This document shows positions 42,770 to 51,803 of a stretch of 64,000 bases of DNA, piece by piece. Each line of letters starts with the position of its first letter. Position 1 is the stretch's first letter. Below the pieces are notes generated by a model that was not told where the DNA came from, made no database searches, and saw only the letters and a list, made by a program, of their open reading frames with translations. Source of the stretch: Algisphaera sp039180025 (GTDB lineage: Bacteria > Planctomycetota > Phycisphaerae > Phycisphaerales > Phycisphaeraceae). The position numbers were made by a program, and so were the translations under genes. The DNA is taken from contig JBCDDZ010000004.1 of assembly GCA_039180025.1 (NCBI GenBank), positions 1-64,000 of the forward strand, given 5' to 3'.

Positions 42770-43288
42770 ATGCCGCTTCCCGATTCACCGATGCTCGCTG
42801 CGATTACGTGGGATGTTGTCGTCTTAGCGATCGCGTTTCTTTTCGTTTGCCTGCTGATGATGCTCATCATCCTGATCCAGAAGCCCAAAGGCGGCGGACT
42901 CAGCGGGGCGTTCGGTGGAGCGGGCGGGGGCGAATCGTCTTTTGTCGGGGCTAAAGTGGGCGACGTCCTAACCATCGTCACGGTGGTCTGCTTCATCCTG
43001 TTTCTCGGTTTGGCGATGGCGCTGACATGGCGGATCAACCCTACGGAAAACCAGGCGAAAGCGGCGACCGCGGCCGCGGCGGCAGCCGCCGGGGAGGCCG
43101 CCGCGGCCGGGGCAGATGCGGCGACCACCGATGCCCCCGATGGCCAAGAAAGCGTAGAAGACGCCCCCACCAGCGCCCCCGCCGCCGAACCGGACGACTC
43201 CGCCGGCGACGCCGAGGTGGGTTCGGATCCCGCGGAAGCGTCCGAGGGTGCGGCGGAATCGCCCCCGGCGGATACCGCGGCTGATTGA
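42770..43288 (+). CDS. secG: Preprotein translocase subunit SecG with Ala-rich tail
   Basis: SecG is a small inner-membrane partner of SecYE. The two membrane helices (VVVLAIAFLFVCLLMMLIIL and LTIVTVVCFILFLGLAMAL) flank the diagnostic loop LIQKPKGGGLSGAFGGAGGGESSFVGAKVGD. The conserved part ends near residue 90. About 80 further residues, mostly Ala, Glu, Asp and Pro, extend the C-terminus. ATG 42770 is used; MLAA at 42791 is an alternative. It lies 43 bases after tpiA. Confidence 0.9.
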   Translation: MPLPDSPMLAAITWDVVVLAIAFLFVCLLMMLIILIQKPKGGGLSGAFGGAGGGESSFVGAKVGDVLTIVTVVCFILFLGLAMALTWRINPTENQAKAATAAAAAAAGEAAAAGADAATTDAPDGQESVEDAPTSAPAAEPDDSAGDAEVGSDPAEASEGAAESPPADTAAD

Positions 43289-43323
43289 TTGAAGATTCTT
43301 TCCTCTCTGCTCGGAGTCCGCCC

Positions 43324-44247
43324 TTGATCCGTTCCATGACCGGCTTCGGCAGCGCTTCGGCAGAAGACGGTGGCGTGCTGTTTAGCCTCGAGCTGCGCAG
43401 CCTTAATAACCGTTATTTCAAGGCTGCCGTCCGTTTGCCGGATGAAATCGCCGGCCTCGAAGCGGTGCTGGAGTCCAAGCTCCGCCAGTCCGTGAGCCGA
43501 GGCAGCTTTTCGCTGACCGTGAAGTCCAAGGTTTCCACCGCGGCGTCCACCTCGTCGATTAACGACCACGCCCTGCTGACTTACCTCGACCACCTCGAAA
43601 CGGTGCGGGCCAAGGTGCAAGACGAATCGGTTCAGATCGACTTGACGCAGTTGTTGGCGTTGCCCGGCGTGCTGGTGCCGATGACCGATGATCAGGCCCT
43701 GTTAACGCGGGCCAAGGCCGTCGTACCCGCCCTGCTCGACGATGCGCTGGCTCGCCTCCTCGAGATGCGGGATGTCGAAGGTAAAGCGTTGGCCCAAGAC
43801 CTTACCGAGCAGTTGAAACATATCCGGGAGCAGATCACGCGGGTCGCCGAGCGGGCCCCGGCGGTGGTGGACGAATACCACCAGCGTTTGTCCGCCCGCG
43901 TCGGGGAACTGATGGCCAAAGCCAAGCTAAAGGTTGACGAAAACGACCTGATCCGCGAAGTCGCGGTCTTTGCGGACCGGGCGGACATCAGCGAAGAGCT
44001 CTCACGCATGACGGGCCATCTCGACCAGTTCCTTGAGGTCCTTCAAAGCGGCGTACAAAACAACGGTCCGCGCAGCGGCCAGGGCGATGAACCCGCGGGC
44101 CGAACGCTCGATTTTATCGCGCAGGAGATGCTGCGTGAAGCCAACACGATCGGGAGCAAAAGCAACGACGCTTCGATCAGCCGGTGCGTCGTTGAAATCA
44201 AAAGCCGTATCGACCGGATCAAGGAACAGGTCCAGAACGTCGAATGA
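43324..44247 (+). CDS. YicC/YloC family endoribonuclease
   Basis: A 307-residue protein with the family start IRSMTGFGSASAEDGG, the LRSLNNRYFKAAVRLPDEI segment and the C-terminal hallmark GRTLDFIAQEMLREANTIGSKSND. YicC proteins are metal-dependent endoribonucleases implicated in small-RNA turnover. TTG 43324 is chosen: CGGAG lies seven bases upstream and the conserved sequence starts at residue 2. It follows secG by 35 bases, in the same transcript. Confidence 0.92.
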   Translation: MIRSMTGFGSASAEDGGVLFSLELRSLNNRYFKAAVRLPDEIAGLEAVLESKLRQSVSRGSFSLTVKSKVSTAASTSSINDHALLTYLDHLETVRAKVQDESVQIDLTQLLALPGVLVPMTDDQALLTRAKAVVPALLDDALARLLEMRDVEGKALAQDLTEQLKHIREQITRVAERAPAVVDEYHQRLSARVGELMAKAKLKVDENDLIREVAVFADRADISEELSRMTGHLDQFLEVLQSGVQNNGPRSGQGDEPAGRTLDFIAQEMLREANTIGSKSNDASISRCVVEIKSRIDRIKEQVQNVE

Positions 44248-44346
44248 CCCGCCGGGTCGCTTCGCGGCAGACGCCCCCCAGCCCAACAAGCTGCGTATAT
44301 GATGCGGTTTTGAGTCTACCGCCACCCCGCCCGCGAACTTTGCGTC

Positions 44347-45504
44347 ATGACGACCCCTCCCCGACCGGCCACCACGACCGACCCGGACGCGGCCTCGGGG
44401 GGAAGCCGTCTGGGACAATCGGCGGCCGGTTCATCGCCCCCCCCGACCACCGGGAGCGGGGCGGCGGGGCGGCAAACGTTTTCTGCGGAAGAACTCGCCG
44501 TCGTACTTTCGCATTACGACTTGGGGATCCTTGAAGAAGTCTTGGAATTCCCCCGGGGATCACGCAAAGCCCCCAAGCTGCTGGTCCGGACCGCGGACCG
44601 GGCGTATCTCTTGAAGCGGCGGGCGCGGGGGCGTGATGATCCTTACCGGGTCGCGTTTTGCCACGGCGTGCAGATGCACCTGTCCAACCGGCAGTTCCCG
44701 CTCCCGCACCTGATCGGGACCCGCCGCGGCCAGAACTCCATGCTCACCTGGAACAGCGCCACCTACGAGCTTTTCGAATTTATCCCGGGCACGAATTACG
44801 ACCACTCGCTGGAAGCGACCGACGAATCGGGGCGGACCCTCGCGCTCTTTCATAAGCTGCTGTTGGACCATAAGCCCAAGTACGAGCCGGCACGGGGGTC
44901 GTACCACGCGTCGCGTTCGGTCGCCGCTTCGTGCAACGCCATCCCGACCACCCTCCGCCAGACGGAGCCGGAACTCGACGCCCAGGAGATGGGCCGGGTG
45001 ACCCAGTTCCTTCACGAGTCGTATCAGGAGGCGGCACGGCGGACGAATTCCGCCGGGCTCGAAAATTGGCCGCAGGGCATCGCGCACGCCGACTGGCACC
45101 CGGGGAATATGCTTTACCGCGGCCCCCGTGTGGTGGCGGTCATCGACTACGACGCGGCTCGGATGCAGCAACGGATTATCGATGTGGCCAACGGGGCGTT
45201 GCAGTTTTCGATCGTGGGCGGCGGTGACGACCCTTCCGAATGGCCGGATTACGTCGATGAGTCGCGCCTCAAACGGTTCATCCGGGGCTACGATTCGGTG
45301 CCCGACGCGGTGCTCAGCCGGGCCGAATTACGGGTGCTTCCTTTCCTGATGATCGAAGCCTTGATCGCGGAAAGCGTCATCCCCATCGGGGCCACGGGGA
45401 TGTTCGGCAGAATGCTCGGCGGGACGTTTCTGCCGATGGTCGAACGGAAGGTACGCTGGCTCCAGAAACACGCCGAGAAACTAGTCGCCACCCTCGAAGG
45501 GTAG
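44347..45504 (+). CDS. Aminoglycoside-phosphotransferase/homoserine-kinase-like protein
   Basis: A 385-residue protein with the APH fold. A lysine in YLLKRRARG would bind ATP. The catalytic loop is IAHADWHPGNMLY, and the metal-binding aspartate is in AVIDYDAARMQQRIIDVANG. The first 45 residues are low-complexity (Pro/Thr/Gly/Ser). The substrate is unknown; small molecules such as sugars, choline or amino alcohols are typical for this fold. It lies 99 bases after yicC. ATG 44347 lacks a strong Shine-Dalgarno. Confidence 0.8.
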   Translation: MTTPPRPATTTDPDAASGGSRLGQSAAGSSPPPTTGSGAAGRQTFSAEELAVVLSHYDLGILEEVLEFPRGSRKAPKLLVRTADRAYLLKRRARGRDDPYRVAFCHGVQMHLSNRQFPLPHLIGTRRGQNSMLTWNSATYELFEFIPGTNYDHSLEATDESGRTLALFHKLLLDHKPKYEPARGSYHASRSVAASCNAIPTTLRQTEPELDAQEMGRVTQFLHESYQEAARRTNSAGLENWPQGIAHADWHPGNMLYRGPRVVAVIDYDAARMQQRIIDVANGALQFSIVGGGDDPSEWPDYVDESRLKRFIRGYDSVPDAVLSRAELRVLPFLMIEALIAESVIPIGATGMFGRMLGGTFLPMVERKVRWLQKHAEKLVATLEG

Positions 45505-45524
45505 AAGCCAAACGGGAGACGTTG

Positions 45525-46271
45525 ATGAACCGAAACCACCCGTATTTTCTGCGAGGCGTCGCGTCACTGCTTGTGGTCTGGTCGGTCGGGGCGACGGCGG
45601 CCTTGGATCCCGAAGCCGTGGTGGCCGAACTCGAACACCCCGACTACGAGGTGCGGCAGTTGGCGACCGATCGCCTGCTCGTGGATGAAACCCTGACCCC
45701 CGCCGACTTCGCCGCCCTGGCCGAGGCGGCGGGCTCCCCGGAGTCGCGTCACCGATTATTGGGTGTCGCGCGACACCATACGCTCCGCCGCCTGCGTCGC
45801 CAGGTGTTCCCCGCCGACGGGCCGGCGTCCTTGGGGGTCAGTCAGCCTACGGTACAAAACGTGAACCGTGACCCGAACGCCGCGACCCAGGTCGTGATCC
45901 TGAGGGTCCTGCCCGGGTTCCCTGCTCACGGCCGCCTGCGCCCATACGACCGGGTCGTGGCGCTCGATGGCCAGGCGTTTCACGAATCGCCCGGGATGCT
46001 TTTTTCCGACCACATCCGCCGCTACCGTGCCGGCCAGGAAGTCAGGCTTACCGTGAAACGCGGGGGCGAAACCCTGGACGTCGTGACCCCGCTGGCGAAC
46101 TCGACCGCCCTTGTCGCCATGTACGTTCAGCCACGCCTGGATCTCGCCCCCGCGTTCCAACGCGCTTGGGACCGGGCACGGGAGACGGATTACGCCGCCC
46201 TGCTCCCCGCCTCCCTCGCGCGTCAAAACGATTCGGATCCTCCCGCCCGCGATCCGCTCGCCGAGCCCTGA
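45525..46271 (+). CDS. Secreted PDZ-domain protein
   Basis: A 248-residue protein with a signal peptide (hydrophobic segment ending VGATAALD) and a PDZ-like domain around residues 100-190: VVILRVLPGFPAHGRLRPYDRVVALDGQAF and VRLTVKRGGETLDVVTP. The N-terminal region has a short helical repeat pattern (HPDYEVRQLATDRLL) also seen in HEAT-like proteins. No protease domain is attached, so it is probably a periplasmic scaffold or adaptor. ATG 45525 has GGAGA eight bases upstream. It follows the kinase-like gene by 20 bases. Confidence 0.78.
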   Translation: MNRNHPYFLRGVASLLVVWSVGATAALDPEAVVAELEHPDYEVRQLATDRLLVDETLTPADFAALAEAAGSPESRHRLLGVARHHTLRRLRRQVFPADGPASLGVSQPTVQNVNRDPNAATQVVILRVLPGFPAHGRLRPYDRVVALDGQAFHESPGMLFSDHIRRYRAGQEVRLTVKRGGETLDVVTPLANSTALVAMYVQPRLDLAPAFQRAWDRARETDYAALLPASLARQNDSDPPARDPLAEP

Positions 46272-46290
46272 AAACGTGTACGAGAAGACT

Positions 46291-46839
46291 TCATCCCGGC
46301 TGCAGCTGATGCAACATCCGGTTGGTCATGGCGATCTGAATCCTCGCGATGCTGCGGGACATCAGGCTTTCGTAGTCTTTGCTCAACGGCCGGTACTGGC
46401 CCCGCCAACCGAACCTGCGTCCGACAATCCCGCGTTTGGGCAAGACTACAAAGCCCCGCTGATCGTCAATGCGTTTAGCGTGAACGCTGTCGAAGCCATG
46501 ACGATCTCGACCTCCCGGCCCAGACGCTTGGCGATCTTCGCGAACCCCTCGCCCGAGTATCCGCCGTCGGCCCAGATTTTCTTGATCCGGTGGTACACCC
46601 TCTTTAATGTCGATCAACACGTCCTCGCCCCTATCACGTTCGGGCGTGATCGGCCACGGTCACCACGACGCCCAGGATCAGCCCCAACGTGTCGACAATC
46701 AGAAAACGCTTGCGGCCAAGGGTGTTTTTGGCCGCGTAGTTAAGCCTGACGCCCCCTTTACGGAGCGCGGAGGTCTTGACCGATGGCGCGTCGAGTGCGG
46801 CCGACGACGTCGTAGGCTTCTTGCCGGCCTTGCGTCGAA
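46291..46839 (-). pseudogene. Decayed IS5-family transposase, C-terminal part
   Basis: Read on the minus strand, pieces of a DDE transposase of the IS5 (IS427-like) group appear in successive frames: SVKTSALRKGG and LGRKRFLIVDTLGLILGVVV, then IKKIWADGGYSGEGFAKIAKRLG in a second frame, then RGFVVLPKRGIVGRRFGWRGQYRPLSKDYE in a third position. At least two frameshifts separate them, and the N-terminal part is missing. It is joined in frame to an IS3-type OrfA remnant upstream. It cannot produce an active transposase. Confidence 0.8.
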
Positions 46840-47098
46840 CACGCCGCCGCCGGTTCCCCTGCTGACGCTCAGCCATGCTGTCATTCTCGCCGCAAGGCTC
46901 GGGAGCGGCCGCAAGCTTTCTATACCATTCTTACAACGTCTTTTCGCTCACGCCCACCGCAAGGGCCGCGGTAGCAAAGCCGTAGCCCTCTTGGGTGATC
47001 AGACGTCGAACATCCTGCTCGAATGAGGAGAAATACCGACGCCTCAACGAAGCGGGCTGACGGAGATTTGGGATCGAAGATGAGCTTGATTCAGGCAT
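46840..47098 (-). pseudogene. Decayed IS3-family OrfA N-terminus fused to the IS5 remnant
   Basis: The minus-strand frame from ATG 47098 encodes RRRYFSSFEQDVRRLITQEG, then GFATAALAVGVSEKTL, a TAA stop (46931-46933), then EWYRKLAAAPEPCGEND. This is the helix-turn-helix start of an IS3-type OrfA protein. Without the stop it would run in frame into IS5-type sequence at about 46840, so two different elements have been joined by deletion or nested insertion. Confidence 0.7.
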
Positions 47099-47258
47099 GG
47101 GAGCCTCCGGGGAAGATTAGGATCATCCCAGCTCCCGCCGATGGCCACTAAACGTGGTCCAATGCACATCGTGTCGACGATGAGGCTTTCGGCTTTAGCA
47201 GCCCGGACGAGACGCACGCCCGGCAACGCATTCAGAAGCTGGGACTTGCCTTTCGCGG
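47099..47258. other. Spacer between the IS remnants and the glycoside hydrolase promoter
   Basis: No supported gene. A 60-codon minus-strand frame here (VRLVRAAKAESLIVDTM) may be another transposase scrap, but I cannot place it. Confidence 0.3.
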
Positions 47259-47288
47259 TTGAGAGAATCCGCGACTTGCCGCTATAGA
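47259..47288 (+). promoter_or_regulatory. Possible promoter of the first GH-A hydrolase gene
   Basis: TTGAGA (47259-47264) and TATAGA (47283-47288) are separated by 18 bases, 60 bases before the start codon, just after the insertion-sequence remnants. Confidence 0.4.
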
Positions 47289-47347
47289 ATTTCTGCGGAT
47301 TGCAGTATCCTTTTCAGATCGCTTCTTTTCTTTTCACGGATAATAAG

Positions 47348-50002
47348 ATGAACACAGCAGTTTCGCGCCCGGTATTTTTTCTAGCCTTGTTGTGTCTGTG
47401 GGCGATCCCCGCGGCCGCGATCGAAGTCCGCGTCGAAACCGGCGATCCGTTGCACTGGGTTTTACCCGGACAACTTGACCGTGTCGAGCTACGTGTGAAG
47501 CATGAAGGCGAGCCCTTGGTCGTCTCGATCGATGTCGCCGTTGAAGATCACCGGGTCGAACCATCGGTTTACGACATAAAGCAGACGCTGGAACTGCCGG
47601 GCGATCGAGCGGTGTCGATCGCGATATCCGCCGAAGTGATCGGCCCTCGGGTCGGCGTTAAGTACGTGTTTTACCGGGTGACGGCCTCGGGCGAGGAGAC
47701 GCAGTCCGATGCCGACCAGATCGTTTCGGGGCTGACACAGTTCGCGGTGGTGGACCCGGTGGGTGTGACGCCGGGCGTGCAGAAGGGCGAATTCATCTTC
47801 GCGAACCACGGGCCGCGGGGGGACCCCAAGGTCGATCCGGATCATCAGGAGCGGGTGATCCGTGCACTATCGATCGCCGGGGCGGAAGTCATGCGGCTCG
47901 GCATGTCTTGGCTGAATCTTGAGCCCCGGCCCGGCGCGTTCGACTGGTCGTCCATGGACCACGTGTACGATCTCATGGATCAATACGGTATCGCTCCGCA
48001 GTTGCTGATGGCCTACGGTGGTCGGGACTGGACCAAAGACGAAGCGACCCTCGCGGAGATGCGGGCGGACGGCATCACGTTCGAGCATTGGCCGGCACCG
48101 ACCTATTCACCGCGCCCGGATCTATGGGGGCAATGGTGTGCCGAGGTCGCCCGGCGGTACGGCGACCGCACCGAGCTTTACGAGATCTGGAACGAGCCCG
48201 ACATCGAGCATTTCTTTCGAGGGACGCCCGAGCAGTACGTCGATCTTCTAAAGTCCGGCAGCGAAGCGATCCGTGCCGTGGACGACGACGCGGTGGTCAT
48301 GACCGGCGGCTTCGTCGGGCCCGACCACCCGGTGGCCGACCCGCGGTTTCTCACGGCGACCATGGAGCAGGCCCGCTCGTCGTTCGACTGGTTCGCGTAT
48401 CACCGACACGGCACGTTCTCGATGCTTCGGCTCGACATCGAGCACCTGTTGACGCCCCTGATCGACGCGTCGCTGGACGAGATGCCGCCGCTGTATTTCT
48501 CAGAGACCTCGATGGGGCGGGAGCCCGACCGCGAGTATGAGATGGCGATTGAACTGCCCAAGCGGGTGGCGTACCTCTGGTCGATCGGTGCGAAGGGTTG
48601 GACGGGTTTTACGACCCACCAGAAGTACTCTTCCACCAGCGGCTTTTTGTACGCGATGTTCAACCCGGACTTCACGCCGCGTCCGGTCTGGGTCGGGTAC
48701 AACGAGATGGCACGGCAGATGCGGGGTCGACGCTTCGTGCGGACGCTTGATCTGGGTGAAGGCCGGTTCGGGTATGCGTTCCGGGGCAAGGGCGACTTCC
48801 GTGGCACGGACGACCGGAGCTGGTTGTGGGTCGCTTGGACGGAAGACACGGCCACGGCCGAGCAGGCGGTGCCGATCCGGGTCGGAGCGGATGCCCGAGT
48901 CGAGCGGGTTGATCTGATGGGCAACCGCACGCCGATCGAAACACGGGAGGGGATCGCAGTGATGCCCGTCTCACGGGAGCCGGCGTACTTCGTGGCCGAG
49001 GGTGTCGAGGGCGAGCCGGCGTTGTTGCCCGTTTTCCTGGAAGCCGAGGGGCTCGGGCTGACGCTAGTGGCCGGGGGTCCATCGGCCGGCCTGCCCCTGA
49101 AGATCCGCAACCCGCTGACGGAACCGTTAACCGTGTCGCTGACCGCGACCCAGGGCAGCGCCGAAAACGAGACCGGAAGCCCGACGGAACCGAGGGAGCG
49201 GGGGTTGCCGTTGGTCGAGCCGTCTTCGGTGACCGTGCCGGCCGGTGGCGAACGAACAGTGATACTCCGCGCTGCGTTGCCAGCGGGGGTCGTCACGGCC
49301 GAGCCGATCCGGGTGTCCGCCGTGAGCGGGGTGCTGGATGGCACGGTGGTGGTGCCGATCGCGGCGGCTCGGCTCAGCCCCGGCGGCTCGTTCGAGGAGA
49401 TGGCCCGGCGCTCGCCTGATTACGTGCTGAACCGATCGGATCAAGTCGTGAACAACCAAGACATCGACCCGGGCTCGGCTCACCTGACCTGGCAAGGGCC
49501 CGAAGACGTGAGCGTCAAAGCCTGGGTGGGCCTCGAAGACGAGTCGCTGCTGCTACGGTTCGACGTGCGGGACGACGTGCACCGCCAGCCGTACGTCGGC
49601 CGGGCGCTCTGGCAAGGCGACGCGGTGCAGGTGGGACTTGGGTTGCCCGGCCGGGCGGGCCATCTGGAGTTCGGCGTCTCCCTCACGGACACCGGCGAAC
49701 CCGACAAGCACGTCTGGGTCGTTCCGCCGGGCGGGTCCGCGGGCGAGATCTTGGAACAGATCTCGTTCGAAGCCGAGCCGGACGGATCGGATACGACGAC
49801 CTACCGCGTGCGGGTGCCGCTCTCGGCGTTCGGCGCGTCCCGCGATGCTCTGGGCCGGGGCGTCCTGCTGAGTTTCGTCGCTCAGGACCTCGACGAAGCG
49901 ACGCCGGACACGATCCGAGAGGGCTTCATCGAATTGAGCGAAGGGATCACCGGCGTCAAGAATCCGCGTCTGTTTCCGTTAATCCTGTTCGCCGAACAAT
50001 GA
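47348..50002 (+). CDS. Secreted clan GH-A glycoside hydrolase with C-terminal CBM9-like domain (paralogue 1)
   Basis: An 884-residue exported enzyme. A signal peptide (FFLALLCLWAIPAAA) leads into a beta-rich N-terminal domain of about 120 residues. A TIM barrel follows (about 140-450) with the acid/base Glu283 in EIWNEPDIE and the nucleophile Glu386 in LYFSETSMGRE, the retaining clan GH-A arrangement (GH39/GH5-like). A beta-sandwich linker follows. The last 180 residues resemble a CBM9/DOMON sugar-binding domain (VVNNQDIDPGSAHLTWQG; LLRFDVRDDVHRQPY; LWQGDAVQVGL). ATG 47348 is chosen at the signal peptide. The paralogue at 60104 shares all domains. The substrate is unknown. Confidence 0.85.
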   Translation: MNTAVSRPVFFLALLCLWAIPAAAIEVRVETGDPLHWVLPGQLDRVELRVKHEGEPLVVSIDVAVEDHRVEPSVYDIKQTLELPGDRAVSIAISAEVIGPRVGVKYVFYRVTASGEETQSDADQIVSGLTQFAVVDPVGVTPGVQKGEFIFANHGPRGDPKVDPDHQERVIRALSIAGAEVMRLGMSWLNLEPRPGAFDWSSMDHVYDLMDQYGIAPQLLMAYGGRDWTKDEATLAEMRADGITFEHWPAPTYSPRPDLWGQWCAEVARRYGDRTELYEIWNEPDIEHFFRGTPEQYVDLLKSGSEAIRAVDDDAVVMTGGFVGPDHPVADPRFLTATMEQARSSFDWFAYHRHGTFSMLRLDIEHLLTPLIDASLDEMPPLYFSETSMGREPDREYEMAIELPKRVAYLWSIGAKGWTGFTTHQKYSSTSGFLYAMFNPDFTPRPVWVGYNEMARQMRGRRFVRTLDLGEGRFGYAFRGKGDFRGTDDRSWLWVAWTEDTATAEQAVPIRVGADARVERVDLMGNRTPIETREGIAVMPVSREPAYFVAEGVEGEPALLPVFLEAEGLGLTLVAGGPSAGLPLKIRNPLTEPLTVSLTATQGSAENETGSPTEPRERGLPLVEPSSVTVPAGGERTVILRAALPAGVVTAEPIRVSAVSGVLDGTVVVPIAAARLSPGGSFEEMARRSPDYVLNRSDQVVNNQDIDPGSAHLTWQGPEDVSVKAWVGLEDESLLLRFDVRDDVHRQPYVGRALWQGDAVQVGLGLPGRAGHLEFGVSLTDTGEPDKHVWVVPPGGSAGEILEQISFEAEPDGSDTTTYRVRVPLSAFGASRDALGRGVLLSFVAQDLDEATPDTIREGFIELSEGITGVKNPRLFPLILFAEQ

Positions 50003-50118
50003 ACCCGCGGTCCGACCCGCCCGGACCGTCGAGACGACGGCCGCGGAACGGAGGCGTGGTCGGCTTCGCGGCGGGGCACCCGATGATGAGTTGGTAATCG
50101 GGAAAAAAAGCAGCCCGT

Positions 50119-50910
50119 CTAAGCCTGTCGCGTCGAACGGTAGCGTGCGGGGGAGGTTCCCACGATCTGCGTGAACTGCCGGGTGAAGTAGTGCACGTCC
50201 TGGTAGTGCAGCCGCTCGGCCACGACTTTGATCGGGGTATCGGATTCGCCGAGCAGCCGACGGGCTTCGCCGATTTTGGACTCCAGACGCATGCGGTGCA
50301 GCGTCATGCCGGTGAGGTCGCGGAACCGACGGCGTAGCGTCGGGAGCGACATCGCGAGTTCCGCGGCGAGGATTTCGTAATCCGGATCGGCGGTTTCAAG
50401 GTCTTGCAGCCGGGCGTTGACCGCGGCCAACCACGGTGGCGGGGCTTGATTCTGCGGGTCGTCGAGATCGGCCACGTCGAGCAGGATTTGCTCGAGGAGG
50501 TTGGCGGTGCGGCGGGGCGGGGCGTGACGGACGCCGCGGGTGGCGGCCAGCAGCCGGTCCCATACGTCGGCTAATGCGCGGGCCATCGCCGGGTCTACGA
50601 CGTGCACCGGCTGCTTGGGGAGCAACCCTTCGGATTCCCAGGCGGCGGTCCCGACACCCGAGAACGCGATATACCGATGGTCCCACGGCCGGCCGCGCGG
50701 CCATTCGTGGAACCGGATCCACGGCCCCGGCCAAGCCAGCCAAATCCACGCCCCTTCCAGGGTTTGCTCCCGGCCGTCGATATCGATGTGGACCGAACCA
50801 CCGGCCATGAATTGCAGCGCGTAGTAGTCGAATCGCTTATCGACCCCGGCGACACACCGCGGGCGGTGGTTGCCGTGCAGGAAGTGGAGGCTATGCGAAG
50901 ATCTGATCAT
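50119..50910 (-). CDS. AraC-family transcriptional regulator
   Basis: An N-terminal cupin-like effector domain (FDYYALQFMAGGSVHIDIDGREQ) is followed by two helix-turn-helix motifs of the AraC type: ILAAELAMSLPTLRRRFRDLTG and VVAERLHYQDVHYFTRQFTQIVGTSPARYR. Such regulators usually sense a sugar and activate neighbouring catabolic genes. It is divergent from the dioxygenase gene (start 50997) and convergent with hydrolase 1, so it probably controls this locus. ATG 50910 is preferred; an in-frame start at 50967 would add 19 residues. Confidence 0.88.
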   Translation of the reverse strand: MIRSSHSLHFLHGNHRPRCVAGVDKRFDYYALQFMAGGSVHIDIDGREQTLEGAWIWLAWPGPWIRFHEWPRGRPWDHRYIAFSGVGTAAWESEGLLPKQPVHVVDPAMARALADVWDRLLAATRGVRHAPPRRTANLLEQILLDVADLDDPQNQAPPPWLAAVNARLQDLETADPDYEILAAELAMSLPTLRRRFRDLTGMTLHRMRLESKIGEARRLLGESDTPIKVVAERLHYQDVHYFTRQFTQIVGTSPARYRSTRQA

Positions 50911-50996
50911 ATTGTACAAAAAACTGACGGGATGTTCCAAAGACAGAAGCCGGTGCCCGCTCCACAATTACACTTTTCACTTACAGGATCAAGCCT

Positions 50997-51797
50997 ATGC
51001 CCGCCACGATCGAATCGAGCCACAACATTATCAATCCGCTCAAGCTAACCGATTCCGAAATCAAATTCTACCAAGACGAGGGGTATCTGTACCTTGGCGG
51101 ACTGGTCCGGGACGAGGCTTTGGCCCAGCTTCGGCAAGACGTCATGGAAGTGATGGAGAAGCATCTGGGGCTGAGCGCGTCGGACCTGGGGCAGGCGACC
51201 TCGTCGGCCGACAAGCTTCGGCAGTCCAGCCAGTACCTCAAAGATTCGGCGTTAAACGAACTGATCAACGGCGAAGCCATCAAATCTGTCGCCGCCCAAT
51301 TAATCGGCGGCGACGCCCACGTCTACCTGCCCTTTACCGCCGTGAAGTCCGGTGGCGGGGGCGGTCAGTTTCACTTCCATCAGGACAACAACTACACCCG
51401 GGTTGAGCCGGCGATGGGAGCGATCAATATCTGGGTGGCCTTAGTCGACATGTCGCCCGAGAACGGCTGCCTGCAGATCGTTCCTCGCAGCCATCGCGAC
51501 GGGCTGCTGGAGTCCCGGAAAAGCGACGACGGCGATTTCCACCGTCAGCTTGAAGTCGATCCGATGACTTGTTTACCGATTCGGATGCGAGCCGGGGACG
51601 CCGTTGCGTTCACACGTATCACCGTACACGGGTCGGGGCCCAACAATACGGACCAGCCGCGTGTCGCTTACGCATTGCAGTATCACCGCAGCGATGTGCG
51701 TCGGCATAACAACGAGGACGGCACGACACCGCTGCTGACCGAAGACCCACATTTCGCGGTAGCGCCTCTCAGTGCGTTTGAGCCCGCCGAAGCCTAA
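50997..51797 (+). CDS. Phytanoyl-CoA dioxygenase (PhyH) family Fe(II)/2-oxoglutarate oxygenase
   Basis: A 266-residue cytoplasmic oxygenase. Iron ligands are the HxD pair in FHFHQDNNYT and a distal His in ITRITVHGSGPNN-like sequence, with Arg in DQPRVAYALQYH to bind 2-oxoglutarate. NGCLQIVPRSHRDG is typical of PhyH proteins. Members hydroxylate very diverse small molecules, so phytanoyl-CoA itself is unlikely to be the substrate. It heads a run of + strand genes (beta-propeller, small unknown, sulfatase) that suggests a role in modifying a sugar or sugar-derived compound. The AraC gene is divergent. Confidence 0.87.
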   Translation: MPATIESSHNIINPLKLTDSEIKFYQDEGYLYLGGLVRDEALAQLRQDVMEVMEKHLGLSASDLGQATSSADKLRQSSQYLKDSALNELINGEAIKSVAAQLIGGDAHVYLPFTAVKSGGGGGQFHFHQDNNYTRVEPAMGAINIWVALVDMSPENGCLQIVPRSHRDGLLESRKSDDGDFHRQLEVDPMTCLPIRMRAGDAVAFTRITVHGSGPNNTDQPRVAYALQYHRSDVRRHNNEDGTTPLLTEDPHFAVAPLSAFEPAEA

Positions 51798-51803
51798 ACC
51801 GTT

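Noticed and set aside
50911..50935. TACAAT and TTGTACAA between the divergent AraC and dioxygenase genes
   Set aside because: The -10-like TACAAT abuts the AraC start codon, which would require a leaderless message; evidence is insufficient.
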